A stretch of DNA of 64,000 nt from an uncultured Formosa sp. (lineage in GTDB: Bacteria; Bacteroidota; Bacteroidia; Flavobacteriales; Flavobacteriaceae), in the NCBI GenBank assembly GCA_913052445.1, contig CAJXDP010000003.1, forward strand, positions 59,744 to 123,743, read 5' to 3'. The translations under genes and the position numbers were made by a program. The notes under the pieces are model-generated. The model was not told where the DNA came from and did no database searches. It saw nothing but the letters and a program-made list of their open reading frames with translations. This document shows, piece after piece, positions 1 through 9,442 of the stretch (the stretch's first letter is position 1; each line of letters starts with the position of its first letter).

Positions 1-1
1 A

Positions 2-925
2 CATCACTCTAATTTTTTCTCTAGTATTGATCAGTTAATCACTCCTTTAGATGCGACTGATTTTGAAGCGCTCCAGCCTGAAATACTATTAACTTTTGGT
101 GGGATGGTGGTCTCCAAGAGAATTAAAACTTTTTTAAGATCCTATGCGCCTAAATATCATTGGCATATAGATCCGGTACAAGCTAATAATACTTTTTTTT
201 GCTTAACTAAGCACTATAAATGTACAGCAAACACCTTTTTAGAACATCTTTTAAATACGAATACTCTTTCAATTGATAGTGCATATTTCAAAACTTTGAA
301 TGAGATTAAGAAAAGACGGTTAGATAAGCATAAGGACTATATGAAATCGATTCCGTTTAGTGATTTTAAAGCTTTTGAAAGTATCTTGAAACACATTCCA
401 GCCAATTCGATGGTTCAGTCAAGCAACAGTTCTACTATACGTTACCTGCAGTTATTTGATCTAAAAACGTCTCTTACTATTTTTTGTAACCGTGGGACTA
501 GTGGGATAGATGGTTCAACAAGTACCGCTGTAGGTGCTTCTTGTGTTTCTGAAAAACCTACCGTACTTATTACTGGAGATTTGAGTTTTTTTTACGACAG
601 TAATGCCCTTTGGAATAACTACATTCCGTCCAGTTTTCGCATAATAATTATTAACAACAGAGGTGGTGGCATTTTCAGAATTCTTCCGGGAAATAAAAAT
701 TCTGAAAACTTTACAACCTTTTTTGAAACTAATCATTCACTTACGGCAAAATCAATTTCAGAACATTTTAATTTTGACTACATGTCTGCAAGTTCAACAG
801 AGGAATTAGATACAAAATGGAAAAAATTCTATAGCTTGAGTACTAGACCAAAGATTATAGAAGTTTTTACGCCATCTACAGAAAATGATAGAATACTGTT
901 ATCTTACTTTGACTTTATTAAATAA
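2..925 (+). CDS. menD: 2-succinyl-5-enolpyruvyl-6-hydroxy-3-cyclohexene-1-carboxylate synthase, C-terminal part (5' end outside window)
   Basis: Frame stays open to the window edge (HHSNFFSSIDQLITPLDATDF...). ThDP-domain motifs such as GTSGIDGSTSTAVGAS, LITGDLSFFYDSNALWN and IIINNRGGGIFRILPG; neighbours are men genes. Confidence 0.92.
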   Translation, partial: HHSNFFSSIDQLITPLDATDFEALQPEILLTFGGMVVSKRIKTFLRSYAPKYHWHIDPVQANNTFFCLTKHYKCTANTFLEHLLNTNTLSIDSAYFKTLNEIKKRRLDKHKDYMKSIPFSDFKAFESILKHIPANSMVQSSNSSTIRYLQLFDLKTSLTIFCNRGTSGIDGSTSTAVGASCVSEKPTVLITGDLSFFYDSNALWNNYIPSSFRIIIINNRGGGIFRILPGNKNSENFTTFFETNHSLTAKSISEHFNFDYMSASSTEELDTKWKKFYSLSTRPKIIEVFTPSTENDRILLSYFDFIK

Positions 926-1014
926 TATTTTTTTTCAATTATTCAATTCTTAAGCCTTGCAATTTGTTGTGTTGCTTTTTTATTTTCTCACTTGATTATC
1001 ATTATCTTTGTGAA

Positions 1015-1851
1015 ATGATACAAATAGGAGACTATAACAAATTAACTATCTTAAGAGATACAGAACCAGGGTTGTTTTTGGGTGATAACGAAGATCAAGA
1101 AGTTTTACTTCCTAACAGATATGTCCCAGATAGTTTTGAAATTGACGATCAGATAGATGTTTTTGTATATTTAGATAACGAAGAGCGTCTTGTTGCTGTA
1201 ACAGATCACCCTTATATAAAAAAAGGCGAGTTCGCATTACTTCGTTGTAATTCTGTAAATGAAATTGGTGCCTTTTTGGATTGGGGGTTAGTTAAAGAAT
1301 TATTTTGTCCATTTAGAGAACAATCTTACCCTATGAAAGCAGGGGGTTGGTACTTGGTATTCTGTTATCTTGACGAGACTTCTGAGCGTCTTGTAGCTTC
1401 AAGTAAAACTAATCGTTTTCTTGATAATAAAAAATTATCTGTTGAAGCTTTTGATGAAGTTGATCTAATTGTTTCTCACCCTTCTGACTTAGGAATGAAT
1501 GTCATTGTAAATAAAATTCATTTAGGCCTGATATTTAATCAAGATTTATTCAAAGATATTAGCGTAGGAGATAAGCTTAAAGGGATCATTAAGAAAATTA
1601 GACCAGGGAATAAACTTGATGTAACTTTAGAAAAAATTGGCTATAGAAATATTGAACCTAATGCACAATTAATTTTAGAGTATTTAGAAAATAATGAAAA
1701 CGGATTTATTAAACTAACTGATAAGTCTTCTCCAGAGGCTATTAAGTCAATGGTTCAAATGAGTAAGAAAAGTTTTAAAAAAGCTGTTGGAACTTTATAT
1801 AAACAAAGACAAATCCGAATAGAATTAGATGGGATTTATTTAACAAAATAA
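1015..1851 (+). CDS. S1-domain RNA-binding protein, CvfB/YitL-like (ORF track starts at 964; ATG at 1015 gives a more typical N-terminus MIQIGDYNKL)
   Basis: Repeated S1-like domains (GAFLDWGLVKELFCPFREQ, GNKLDVTLEKIGYRNIEP) and a C-terminal winged-helix-like tail. Confidence 0.85.
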   Translation: MIQIGDYNKLTILRDTEPGLFLGDNEDQEVLLPNRYVPDSFEIDDQIDVFVYLDNEERLVAVTDHPYIKKGEFALLRCNSVNEIGAFLDWGLVKELFCPFREQSYPMKAGGWYLVFCYLDETSERLVASSKTNRFLDNKKLSVEAFDEVDLIVSHPSDLGMNVIVNKIHLGLIFNQDLFKDISVGDKLKGIIKKIRPGNKLDVTLEKIGYRNIEPNAQLILEYLENNENGFIKLTDKSSPEAIKSMVQMSKKSFKKAVGTLYKQRQIRIELDGIYLTK

Positions 1852-1863
1852 TATTGTAATCCG

Positions 1864-2703
1864 ATGAGTAAAATACAATGGAAAACCGTTAAAGAATTTG
1901 AAGACATCACCTATAAGAAGTCTAATGGGGTGGCTCGAATAGCCTTTAATCGTCCAGATGTAAGAAATGCATTTAGACCAAAAACAACACTAGAATTATA
2001 CCAAGCATTATACGATGCAAATGAAGATACAAAAATTGGAGTGGTTTTATTAAGTGCAGAAGGTCCTTCCTCAAAAGATGGTATTTTTTCGTTTTGTAGT
2101 GGTGGGGATCAAAAAGCACGAGGCCATGAAGGCTACGTTGGTGATGACGGTTACCACCGATTAAATATATTAGAAGTACAACGTCTTATTAGATTTATGC
2201 CAAAAGCGGTTATAGCAGTCGTTCCCGGTTGGGCAGTTGGTGGGGGTCATAGCTTACATGTGGTATGTGATTTAACACTCGCTAGTAAAGAGCATGCCAT
2301 TTTCAAGCAAACAGATGCAGATGTGACTAGTTTTGATGGAGGTTATGGGTCTGCTTATTTAGCCAAGATGGTTGGACAGAAAAAAGCACGAGAGATTTTT
2401 TTTCTAGGTAGAAACTACTCCGCCCAAGAAGCATTTGATATGGGAATGGTTAATGCAGTTGTTACACATTCAGAGCTAGAATCAACAGCTTATGAATGGG
2501 CACAAGAAATTTTAGCTAAATCTCCAATCTCAATAAAAATGCTAAAGTTTGCTATGAATCTCACCGATGATGGTATGGTAGGCCAACAAGTTTTTGCTGG
2601 AGAAGCGACACGACTTGCTTACATGACCGACGAGGCTAAAGAAGGACGAGATGCTTTTTTAGAAAAAAGACCTCCAAACTTTGATAAAAAATGGATTCCA
2701 TAA
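1864..2703 (+). CDS. menB: 1,4-dihydroxy-2-naphthoyl-CoA synthase
   Basis: Crotonase fold: FNRPDVRNAFRPKT, FCSGGDQKARG, VVPGWAVGGGHSLHVVCDLTLAS, TDADVTSFDGGYGSAYLA; men cluster context. Confidence 0.95.
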   Translation: MSKIQWKTVKEFEDITYKKSNGVARIAFNRPDVRNAFRPKTTLELYQALYDANEDTKIGVVLLSAEGPSSKDGIFSFCSGGDQKARGHEGYVGDDGYHRLNILEVQRLIRFMPKAVIAVVPGWAVGGGHSLHVVCDLTLASKEHAIFKQTDADVTSFDGGYGSAYLAKMVGQKKAREIFFLGRNYSAQEAFDMGMVNAVVTHSELESTAYEWAQEILAKSPISIKMLKFAMNLTDDGMVGQQVFAGEATRLAYMTDEAKEGRDAFLEKRPPNFDKKWIP

Positions 2704-2704
2704 A

Positions 2705-3610
2705 ATGAAAAAGTTTCAAGCATGGATTTCTGCCTGTCGGCTTAGAACGTTGCCATTGTCAATTTCTGGGGCCATAGTAGGGTCAGGAGTAGCCTATTCA
2801 AAAGGTCTTTTAGACTTGTCAGTTTTTATGTTAACGGTCCTCACTACTTTAAGTTTTCAGATTTTATCAAACCTTGCTAATGATTATGGGGATGGTGTAA
2901 AAGGAACTGATAATGAAAATCGTATTGGTCCAGAGCGTGCTTTACAAAGTGGTATTATAAGTCCTAAACAAATGCGAAATGCCATTGTTGTCAATGTTGT
3001 TATTTGTCTTTTTTTAGTGGTAAGTCTAGTATACCAAGCCTTTGGTGCTGATCAGTTTTTCACCTCATTTATTTTTATTGTGCTAGGAGTTTTAGCAATT
3101 ACAGCAGCTATTAAATACACCGTAGGTGCTTCTGCTTATGGTTATAAAGCATTGGGAGATGTTATGGTATTTTTATTTTTTGGATGGCTGAGTGTTTTGG
3201 GAACCTATTTTTTGTACTCTAAACAAATTGATTTTTTAATGATCTTACCAGCAAGTACAATAGGGCTTTTGAGTACTGGGGTGCTCAACTTAAATAATAT
3301 GCGAGATTTTGAATCTGATAAATTATCTGATAAACACACACTTGTAGGCTATTTAGGCCTAAAAAATGCTAGAATTTACCATTTAACTTTGATATTTACA
3401 GCTATGTTATTGATGTTACTATATTTTGCGTTGTCTTCAGAAGACCTTTCAATTCCGCTAATTATGATCGGACTTACACCATTATTTATTCATCTAAATA
3501 TTTTTTACAAAGTACAGAACCCAAAGCATTATGATCCTCAGCTAAAAGTTTTAGCTCTGTCAACATTTTTACTTGCATTAATTTTTGGTACATGTCATAT
3601 CTTAATTTAA
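2705..3610 (+). CDS. menA: 1,4-dihydroxy-2-naphthoate octaprenyltransferase (likely start 2705 rather than 2681)
   Basis: UbiA-type prenyltransferase motif NLANDYGDGVKGTDNENRIGPERA and many TM helices. Confidence 0.93.
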   Translation: MKKFQAWISACRLRTLPLSISGAIVGSGVAYSKGLLDLSVFMLTVLTTLSFQILSNLANDYGDGVKGTDNENRIGPERALQSGIISPKQMRNAIVVNVVICLFLVVSLVYQAFGADQFFTSFIFIVLGVLAITAAIKYTVGASAYGYKALGDVMVFLFFGWLSVLGTYFLYSKQIDFLMILPASTIGLLSTGVLNLNNMRDFESDKLSDKHTLVGYLGLKNARIYHLTLIFTAMLLMLLYFALSSEDLSIPLIMIGLTPLFIHLNIFYKVQNPKHYDPQLKVLALSTFLLALIFGTCHILI

Positions 3611-3628
3611 AATTGTAATAAATCATTT

Positions 3629-4663
3629 ATGAATGCAACTTTTTTTAAGCACAGACTTATATTTAAACAGCCAAGTGGAACTTCTCGTGGTGTTTTAATT
3701 CACAAGGATACTTGGTTAATAGAATTAGAAGATAATGGCTTAAAAGGTGTAGGAGAGTGCGGTATGTTTAAGGGCTTAAGTATTGATCATCGAGATGACT
3801 TTGAGTTGAAGCTAAAATGGGCTTGTCAAAACATTCACTTAGGACTTGAAGCTTTGTTAGGTCAACTTATTGCGTTTCCATCTATTCAATTTGGATTGGA
3901 AATGGCCTTTACATCATTGAACCAAAAATCGCCTTTTGAGTTATTTCCTTCTGAGTTTACTAGGGGACAAGGCTCAATTCCTATTAATGGCCTTATTTGG
4001 ATGGGGGAATCTTCGTTCATGAAAAAACAAATTAAAGTTAAGCTAAAAGCAGGGTTTTCATGTATAAAACTTAAAATCGGAGCACTTCATTTTGATAAAG
4101 AATTGGCGCTATTAAAGTCCATTAGAGATGAGTTTAGTGCACAAACTATAGAAATCCGTGTAGATGCAAATGGCGCTTTTAATCCGATTGAAGCTTTAGA
4201 GAAATTAAAACGGCTTTCAGATTTTAATATTCATTCAATAGAACAGCCAATAAAACAAGGACAGCTTCAAGAGATGGCACAGTTATGTTTGGATACACCG
4301 CTTCCAATCGCATTGGATGAAGAATTAATCGGCGTCTTTAATGTAACAAACAAGCAGTTTTTGCTACAAACTATCAAACCTCAATATATTATCCTTAAGC
4401 CAACCTTATTGGGTGGTTTTAGAGGAAGTCAAGATTGGATTGATGTTGCTAAATCCAATAACATTGGATATTGGGTAACAAGTGCCTTAGAGAGTAATGT
4501 TGGGTTAAATGCTATTTCACAGTGGACATACACTCTTAAAAACTCATTGCCTCAGGGGTTAGGAACGGGTGGTTTATTTACGAATAATGTTCAATCCCCT
4601 TTATTGGTTAATTCAGGGCGCTTATTTTATGATTTAAAAACAAAGTGGAATTTAAAATTTTAA
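3629..4663 (+). CDS. menC: o-succinylbenzoate synthase
   Basis: Enolase-superfamily motifs CIKLKIG, IRVDANGAF, SIEQPIKQG, ALDEELIG, YIILKPTLLGG. Confidence 0.9.
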   Translation: MNATFFKHRLIFKQPSGTSRGVLIHKDTWLIELEDNGLKGVGECGMFKGLSIDHRDDFELKLKWACQNIHLGLEALLGQLIAFPSIQFGLEMAFTSLNQKSPFELFPSEFTRGQGSIPINGLIWMGESSFMKKQIKVKLKAGFSCIKLKIGALHFDKELALLKSIRDEFSAQTIEIRVDANGAFNPIEALEKLKRLSDFNIHSIEQPIKQGQLQEMAQLCLDTPLPIALDEELIGVFNVTNKQFLLQTIKPQYIILKPTLLGGFRGSQDWIDVAKSNNIGYWVTSALESNVGLNAISQWTYTLKNSLPQGLGTGGLFTNNVQSPLLVNSGRLFYDLKTKWNLKF

Positions 4664-4666
4664 TTT

Positions 4667-5596
4667 ATGTTTATTAAACAAGCATTTAAAATCAAACATG
4701 ATTGGTGGCTTTATGTTGCAGGACTAGCAATTATAGTAATTGCTGTTATTTTAGGACAAATACCTCATACCGTCGCTTTAATTGTCAAAGCATTTCAATT
4801 AGGTTCAGAGCTTGGGGAGTTAGATCCAATTAAAATGATGCAATTGTTAGAATCAAATTTAAATTTGTTTCTTATGCTTTTGTCTTTTGCAGTAGGCCTT
4901 GTGGGGATATTTATTGTTGCTAAGGTTTTACATAAACAATCGATTAAAAGTTTAACTACGTCAAGATCTAAAATAGATTGGAGACGTTTTTGGTTTGCAT
5001 TCTTATTTTGGGGATTTATATCTGTTATAATGATTATGATAGATTACCAGTCATCTCCAGAAAATTATGTATTTAATTTTGAGCTTAAACCTTTTTTAAT
5101 ATTGGTGGCTATTGCCATTATTTTAATCCCACTTCAAACCAGTTTTGAAGAGTATCTTTTTAGAGGCTATTTAATGCAAGGAATTGGAGTGGTTTGTAAA
5201 AATAAATGGGTCCCTTTGATTGTCACATCCGTTTTATTTGGAATGCTTCATATTGCCAATCCAGAAATTGACAAACTCGGTTATATATTATTAGTGCATT
5301 ATATTGGTACGGGTTTTTTTTTAGGTATCATTACATTGATGGATGAAGGGCTTGAATTGGCTCTTGGATTCCATGCGGCGAACAACTTATTCACAGCGCT
5401 TATAGTCACTGCCGACTGGACTGCTTTTCAAACAAATTCAATTTTCAGGGATGTATCAGACCCAGACATAGGAACTTTTGAAATATTCAGTTCAGTTTTA
5501 ATTATCTATCCGATCGTGATATTTATTTTCTCTAAGGTTTATAGATGGACAGATTGGAAAAATAGATTAACAGGGTCCATAACTAAAGATACTTAA
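4667..5596 (+). CDS. CPBP family intramembrane glutamic endopeptidase
   Basis: EEYLFRGYLMQG, FGMLHIANPE and LGFHAANN motifs in a multi-TM protein. Confidence 0.88.
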   Translation: MFIKQAFKIKHDWWLYVAGLAIIVIAVILGQIPHTVALIVKAFQLGSELGELDPIKMMQLLESNLNLFLMLLSFAVGLVGIFIVAKVLHKQSIKSLTTSRSKIDWRRFWFAFLFWGFISVIMIMIDYQSSPENYVFNFELKPFLILVAIAIILIPLQTSFEEYLFRGYLMQGIGVVCKNKWVPLIVTSVLFGMLHIANPEIDKLGYILLVHYIGTGFFLGIITLMDEGLELALGFHAANNLFTALIVTADWTAFQTNSIFRDVSDPDIGTFEIFSSVLIIYPIVIFIFSKVYRWTDWKNRLTGSITKDT

Positions 5597-5621
5597 TTCA
5601 TTCACAGTTAAACTAAACTAG

Positions 5622-6683
5622 TTGAAAGAAAACAGGACATATAAGCATCCGCACCATTCATTTAAAATGGAAGGAGTTTTTTATGATAACCCCGGATTAT
5701 TAAACCTAGCTGGAGTTTTTATTAAACAAAGTGATGACTATCTAGTCTCCTTGGGTATTTTTATTGAACAATGGGTTGATTCGTCTTCAGAAATTACATT
5801 GCAAACATCAGGCTCAACAGCAACTCCAAAATCTATTTTAATGTCCAAACAATCCATGGTCAATTCTGCTTTAGCTACCGGAAGCTATTTTAAATTAAGC
5901 CCTGGAGATTCTGCTTTGTCTTGTTTGCCATTCTCCTACATTGCTGCTAAAATGATGTTTGTAAGAGCCTATGTTTTAGGATTGGAATTAGATTGTGTAA
6001 TGCCAAGTTCATCTCCTTTAGAATCGCTTTCTAAATCCTATGACTTTTGTGCTATGGTGCCTTTACAAATTAAAAAATCAATCGCATATTTAAATCAAAT
6101 TAAAACCCTAATTGTAGGCGGTGCCCCGCTATCTTCTGTTTTAATTGATCAATTAAAAGAATCAACTTCAACTGTCTACGAAACCTTTGGAATGACCGAA
6201 ACGGTGAGTCATATTGCGGTAAAAAATATAAGTAAATCTTTTTGTTTTTTTGAAGTATTTCCATCTATTAATATTGCTGTAGATTCTCGAAGTTGCTTAC
6301 TTATTGAGGCACCGGAATTAGCCTCAAATACTATACATACAAACGACCTTGTCCGTTTACATTCTAAAACAACTTTTGAATGGTTAGGGCGCTATGATTC
6401 TATTATTAATTCTGGAGGGATTAAGATTTCTCCCGAAGAGATAGAGCAGCAACTAGAAGGGCTAATCCAGAATCGTTTTTTTATAGCGTCTCAAAAAGAC
6501 ACCTTTTTAGGATCAGTTGTTATTTTGGTAATAGAGAGTGCAAATGCTCATGAGTCGTTAGATTTTGAAACTATTGACCCACTAAAACGCCCAAAGCATA
6601 TTTATTATGTAGATAAATTTATTTATACGTTTTCTGGAAAGGTCAAGCGTCAAGAAACCCTAGAAAAACTTAAACTTGCATAA
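5622..6683 (+). CDS. menE: o-succinylbenzoate-CoA ligase, short form (TTG start in track; ATG alternative at 5667)
   Basis: AMP-binding motifs TSGSTATPKSI, YETFGMTETVSHIA, INSGGIKISPEEIE; end of men cluster. Confidence 0.88.
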   Translation: MKENRTYKHPHHSFKMEGVFYDNPGLLNLAGVFIKQSDDYLVSLGIFIEQWVDSSSEITLQTSGSTATPKSILMSKQSMVNSALATGSYFKLSPGDSALSCLPFSYIAAKMMFVRAYVLGLELDCVMPSSSPLESLSKSYDFCAMVPLQIKKSIAYLNQIKTLIVGGAPLSSVLIDQLKESTSTVYETFGMTETVSHIAVKNISKSFCFFEVFPSINIAVDSRSCLLIEAPELASNTIHTNDLVRLHSKTTFEWLGRYDSIINSGGIKISPEEIEQQLEGLIQNRFFIASQKDTFLGSVVILVIESANAHESLDFETIDPLKRPKHIYYVDKFIYTFSGKVKRQETLEKLKLA

Positions 6684-8298
6684 CTCCCATGTTAAAGGCT
6701 TTTTGTATTGGAGCATGATCAGCTGCTTCAATTCCCATACTAATCCAGTCACGAGTTTCTGTAGGCTCTATAACTGCATCTGTCCACATTCTAGCTGCAG
6801 AGTAATACGGAGATACTTGCTCGTCGTAGCGTGACTTGATTTGATCAAATAATTCCGTTTCCTTTTCAGTCGTAATCGTTTCACCTTTATTTTTTAAAGA
6901 GGCGGTCTCTATTTGTAGTAATACTTTTGCAGCACTATTACCACTCATCACCGCTAATTCTGCACTAGGCCAAGCGACGATTAATCGCGGGTCATAAGCT
7001 TTGCCACACATTGCATAATTTCCAGCTCCATAGCTGTTTCCAATAATAACAGTGAATTTAGGAACCACACTGTTACTTACTGCATTGACCATCTTTGCAC
7101 CATCTTTTATGATCCCACTGTGCTCACTTTTACTACCCACCATAAATCCAGTGACGTCTTGTAAAAAAACTAAGGGTATTTTTTTCTGATTACAATTTGC
7201 AATAAATCGGGTGGCTTTATCAGCACTGTCATTATAAATGACTCCACCAAATTGCATTTCTTTATTAGCACTTTTAACTAATTTACGTTGGTTTGCAACA
7301 ATCCCTATGGCCCAGCCATCAATACGTGCATAGGCTGTAATGATTGTTTTCCCATAGTCCGCTTTATATTCTTCAATTTCGGAATTATCAACCAATCGGT
7401 TTATTATTTCATACATGTCATATTGGTCTGCTCTTGACTTAGGTAGCAGCCCAAAAAGATCTTTAAGATTACCTTTGGGCTTTTTTGAAGGCTTTTTACT
7501 AAAGCCAGCTTTATCAAAATCTCCAATCTTATCCATGATTGATTTAATTTTGTCTAAAGCATCTCCATCGTCCTTGGCTTTGTAGTCAGTCACACCGCTT
7601 ATTTCGCAATGTGTTGTAGCCCCCCCAAGCGTTTCATTATCTATAGATTCTCCAATGGCGGCTTTTACTAAATAGCTACCAGCTAAAAAAATGCTAGCTG
7701 TTTTGTCAACTATTATGGCTTCGTCGCTCATAACGGGCAAGTATGCGCCTCCAGCAACACAGCTTCCCATCACGGCTGCTATCTGGGTAATACCCATACT
7801 GCTCATTTGTGCATTGTTTCTAAAAATTCGACCGAAGTGTTCTTTATCTGGGAATATTTCATCTTGTAATGGCAAATATACACCTGCAGAATCAACCAAA
7901 TAAATAATAGGTAATCTGTTTTCTATGGCAATTTCTTGTGCACGAAGATTCTTTTTTGCTGTAATAGGAAACCAAGCACCGGCTTTTACCGTCGCATCGT
8001 TAGCAACCACAATGCATTGCTTTCCTTTTACGTAGCCTATTTTGACTACCACTCCAGCTGAAGGACAGCCTCCATGTGATTCATACATACCATCACCGGC
8101 AAAAGCACCGACTTCAATTGATTTTGATTTTGGGTCTAGTAAATAATCAATCCGCTCACGTGCTGTTAGTTTTCCTTTGGCATGTTCTTTTTCAATTTTG
8201 GATTTACCACCCCCTAATTTAATTTGCACTAAACGTTTCTTTAAATCGGTAACAAGTAGTTTATTATAATCTTCGTTTTTATTGAAGTTTAAATCCAT
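6670..8298 (-). CDS. acyl-CoA carboxylase, carboxyltransferase (beta) subunit (propionyl-/methylcrotonyl-CoA carboxylase family)
   Basis: KGKLTARERIDYLLD, GGCPSAGVVVKIGYVKGKQC, PLVFLQDVTGFMVG, GNSYGAGNYAMCGKAYDPR. Confidence 0.93.
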   Translation of the reverse strand: MDLNFNKNEDYNKLLVTDLKKRLVQIKLGGGKSKIEKEHAKGKLTARERIDYLLDPKSKSIEVGAFAGDGMYESHGGCPSAGVVVKIGYVKGKQCIVVANDATVKAGAWFPITAKKNLRAQEIAIENRLPIIYLVDSAGVYLPLQDEIFPDKEHFGRIFRNNAQMSSMGITQIAAVMGSCVAGGAYLPVMSDEAIIVDKTASIFLAGSYLVKAAIGESIDNETLGGATTHCEISGVTDYKAKDDGDALDKIKSIMDKIGDFDKAGFSKKPSKKPKGNLKDLFGLLPKSRADQYDMYEIINRLVDNSEIEEYKADYGKTIITAYARIDGWAIGIVANQRKLVKSANKEMQFGGVIYNDSADKATRFIANCNQKKIPLVFLQDVTGFMVGSKSEHSGIIKDGAKMVNAVSNSVVPKFTVIIGNSYGAGNYAMCGKAYDPRLIVAWPSAELAVMSGNSAAKVLLQIETASLKNKGETITTEKETELFDQIKSRYDEQVSPYYSAARMWTDAVIEPTETRDWISMGIEAADHAPIQKAFNMGVMQV

Positions 8299-8381
8299 GG
8301 CGCTTATATTTGTTTTACAAAAATAACAATATTCTTGAGTTTCAAGTTTTTGTTAACTAACTATTATAAATATATCATTAT

Positions 8382-9104
8382 ATGAAATTAGTATATCACG
8401 CGGCCGCCTCAAGAGGATTTGCAAATCATGGCTGGTTACAAGCGAATCATTCCTTTAGTTTTGCTAATTTTTATAATGCTGAAAAAATGAATTTTGGTAC
8501 TTTAAGAGTTCTAAACGATGATTTAATTGCACCAGGAATGGGTTTTGGAACCCATCCACATGATAATATGGAAATTATTACAATCCCATTATCGGGTCTT
8601 TTAATGCACAAAGATTCAATGGGAAATACATGGGAGGAGGTCAAGTCAGGGGAAGTTCAAGTTATGTCAGCAGGTACTGGGATTCAACATTCAGAAATTA
8701 ATGGCTCTAAATCCGAACACTTAAGCTTGTTTCAAATATGGATTCTCCCAAATAAAGAAAACGTGACTCCTCGTTATGACCAAACCTATTTTGAGACACC
8801 TAATACTGGAGTGCTTCAGGTTTTGGTATCCTCGATTGACAGTTCTAACAGCTCTCATTTGAAAATCCATCAGGATGCACAGGTATCGAGAATAAATTTA
8901 AAACCAGGAACTACTTTTGAGTATTCGTTAAAATCGGAAATACATGGTGTTTATGTGATGCAAGTTTTAGGAGTTTCTGAAGTTGCTGGTCAACTTTTGA
9001 ATCAAAGGGATTCAGTTGGCATTTCAAAAGTGGATATGTTTTTAGTAAAAGCCCAAGAAGCCGCTCAATTACTATTTATTGAGGTGCCAATTTTGGATAG
9101 ATAA
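8382..9104 (+). CDS. pirin family protein
   Basis: MGFGTHPHDNMEIITIPLSG, GEVQVMSAGTGIQHSEIN and LFQIWILPN are pirin cupin motifs. Confidence 0.93.
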   Translation: MKLVYHAAASRGFANHGWLQANHSFSFANFYNAEKMNFGTLRVLNDDLIAPGMGFGTHPHDNMEIITIPLSGLLMHKDSMGNTWEEVKSGEVQVMSAGTGIQHSEINGSKSEHLSLFQIWILPNKENVTPRYDQTYFETPNTGVLQVLVSSIDSSNSSHLKIHQDAQVSRINLKPGTTFEYSLKSEIHGVYVMQVLGVSEVAGQLLNQRDSVGISKVDMFLVKAQEAAQLLFIEVPILDR

Positions 9105-9259
9105 TTTTAACTTTGACTAATATTCTATGTATGGTGTCATTCCATCAAGAAAATGACTGGCCTAAATGCATATATCTTTGATAATAAGAATTAAATTTTC
9201 CTTAAAACTTAAATTGGAAGTTTTAAAAATTAACGATATTTGTAATTAAATAATTAATC

Positions 9260-9442
9260 ATGGCAATGAATAAAAACACAGTACTGGCTTGGGCAACATA
9301 TATAATGATATTTATAGGATTATCTTTAATAGCTTTAGGCGCTTTCAGGTACAATGAGGTTGCTGGTTGGGGCTTTGCATCAGTAGGTATTGGTTTTTTA
9401 GCTAATGCTTGGGTATTTAATGCTTTAAAAGGACGTGTGTAA
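9260..9442 (+). CDS. small membrane protein, CAL67264-family-like
   Basis: 60 aa with two predicted TM segments; stop overlaps the ettA start by one base (TAATG). Confidence 0.72.
   Translation: MAMNKNTVLAWATYIMIFIGLSLIALGAFRYNEVAGWGFASVGIGFLANAWVFNALKGRV

Noticed and set aside
515-736. Antisense ORF within menD
   Set aside because: Lies wholly inside a confidently assigned gene; no domain pattern.
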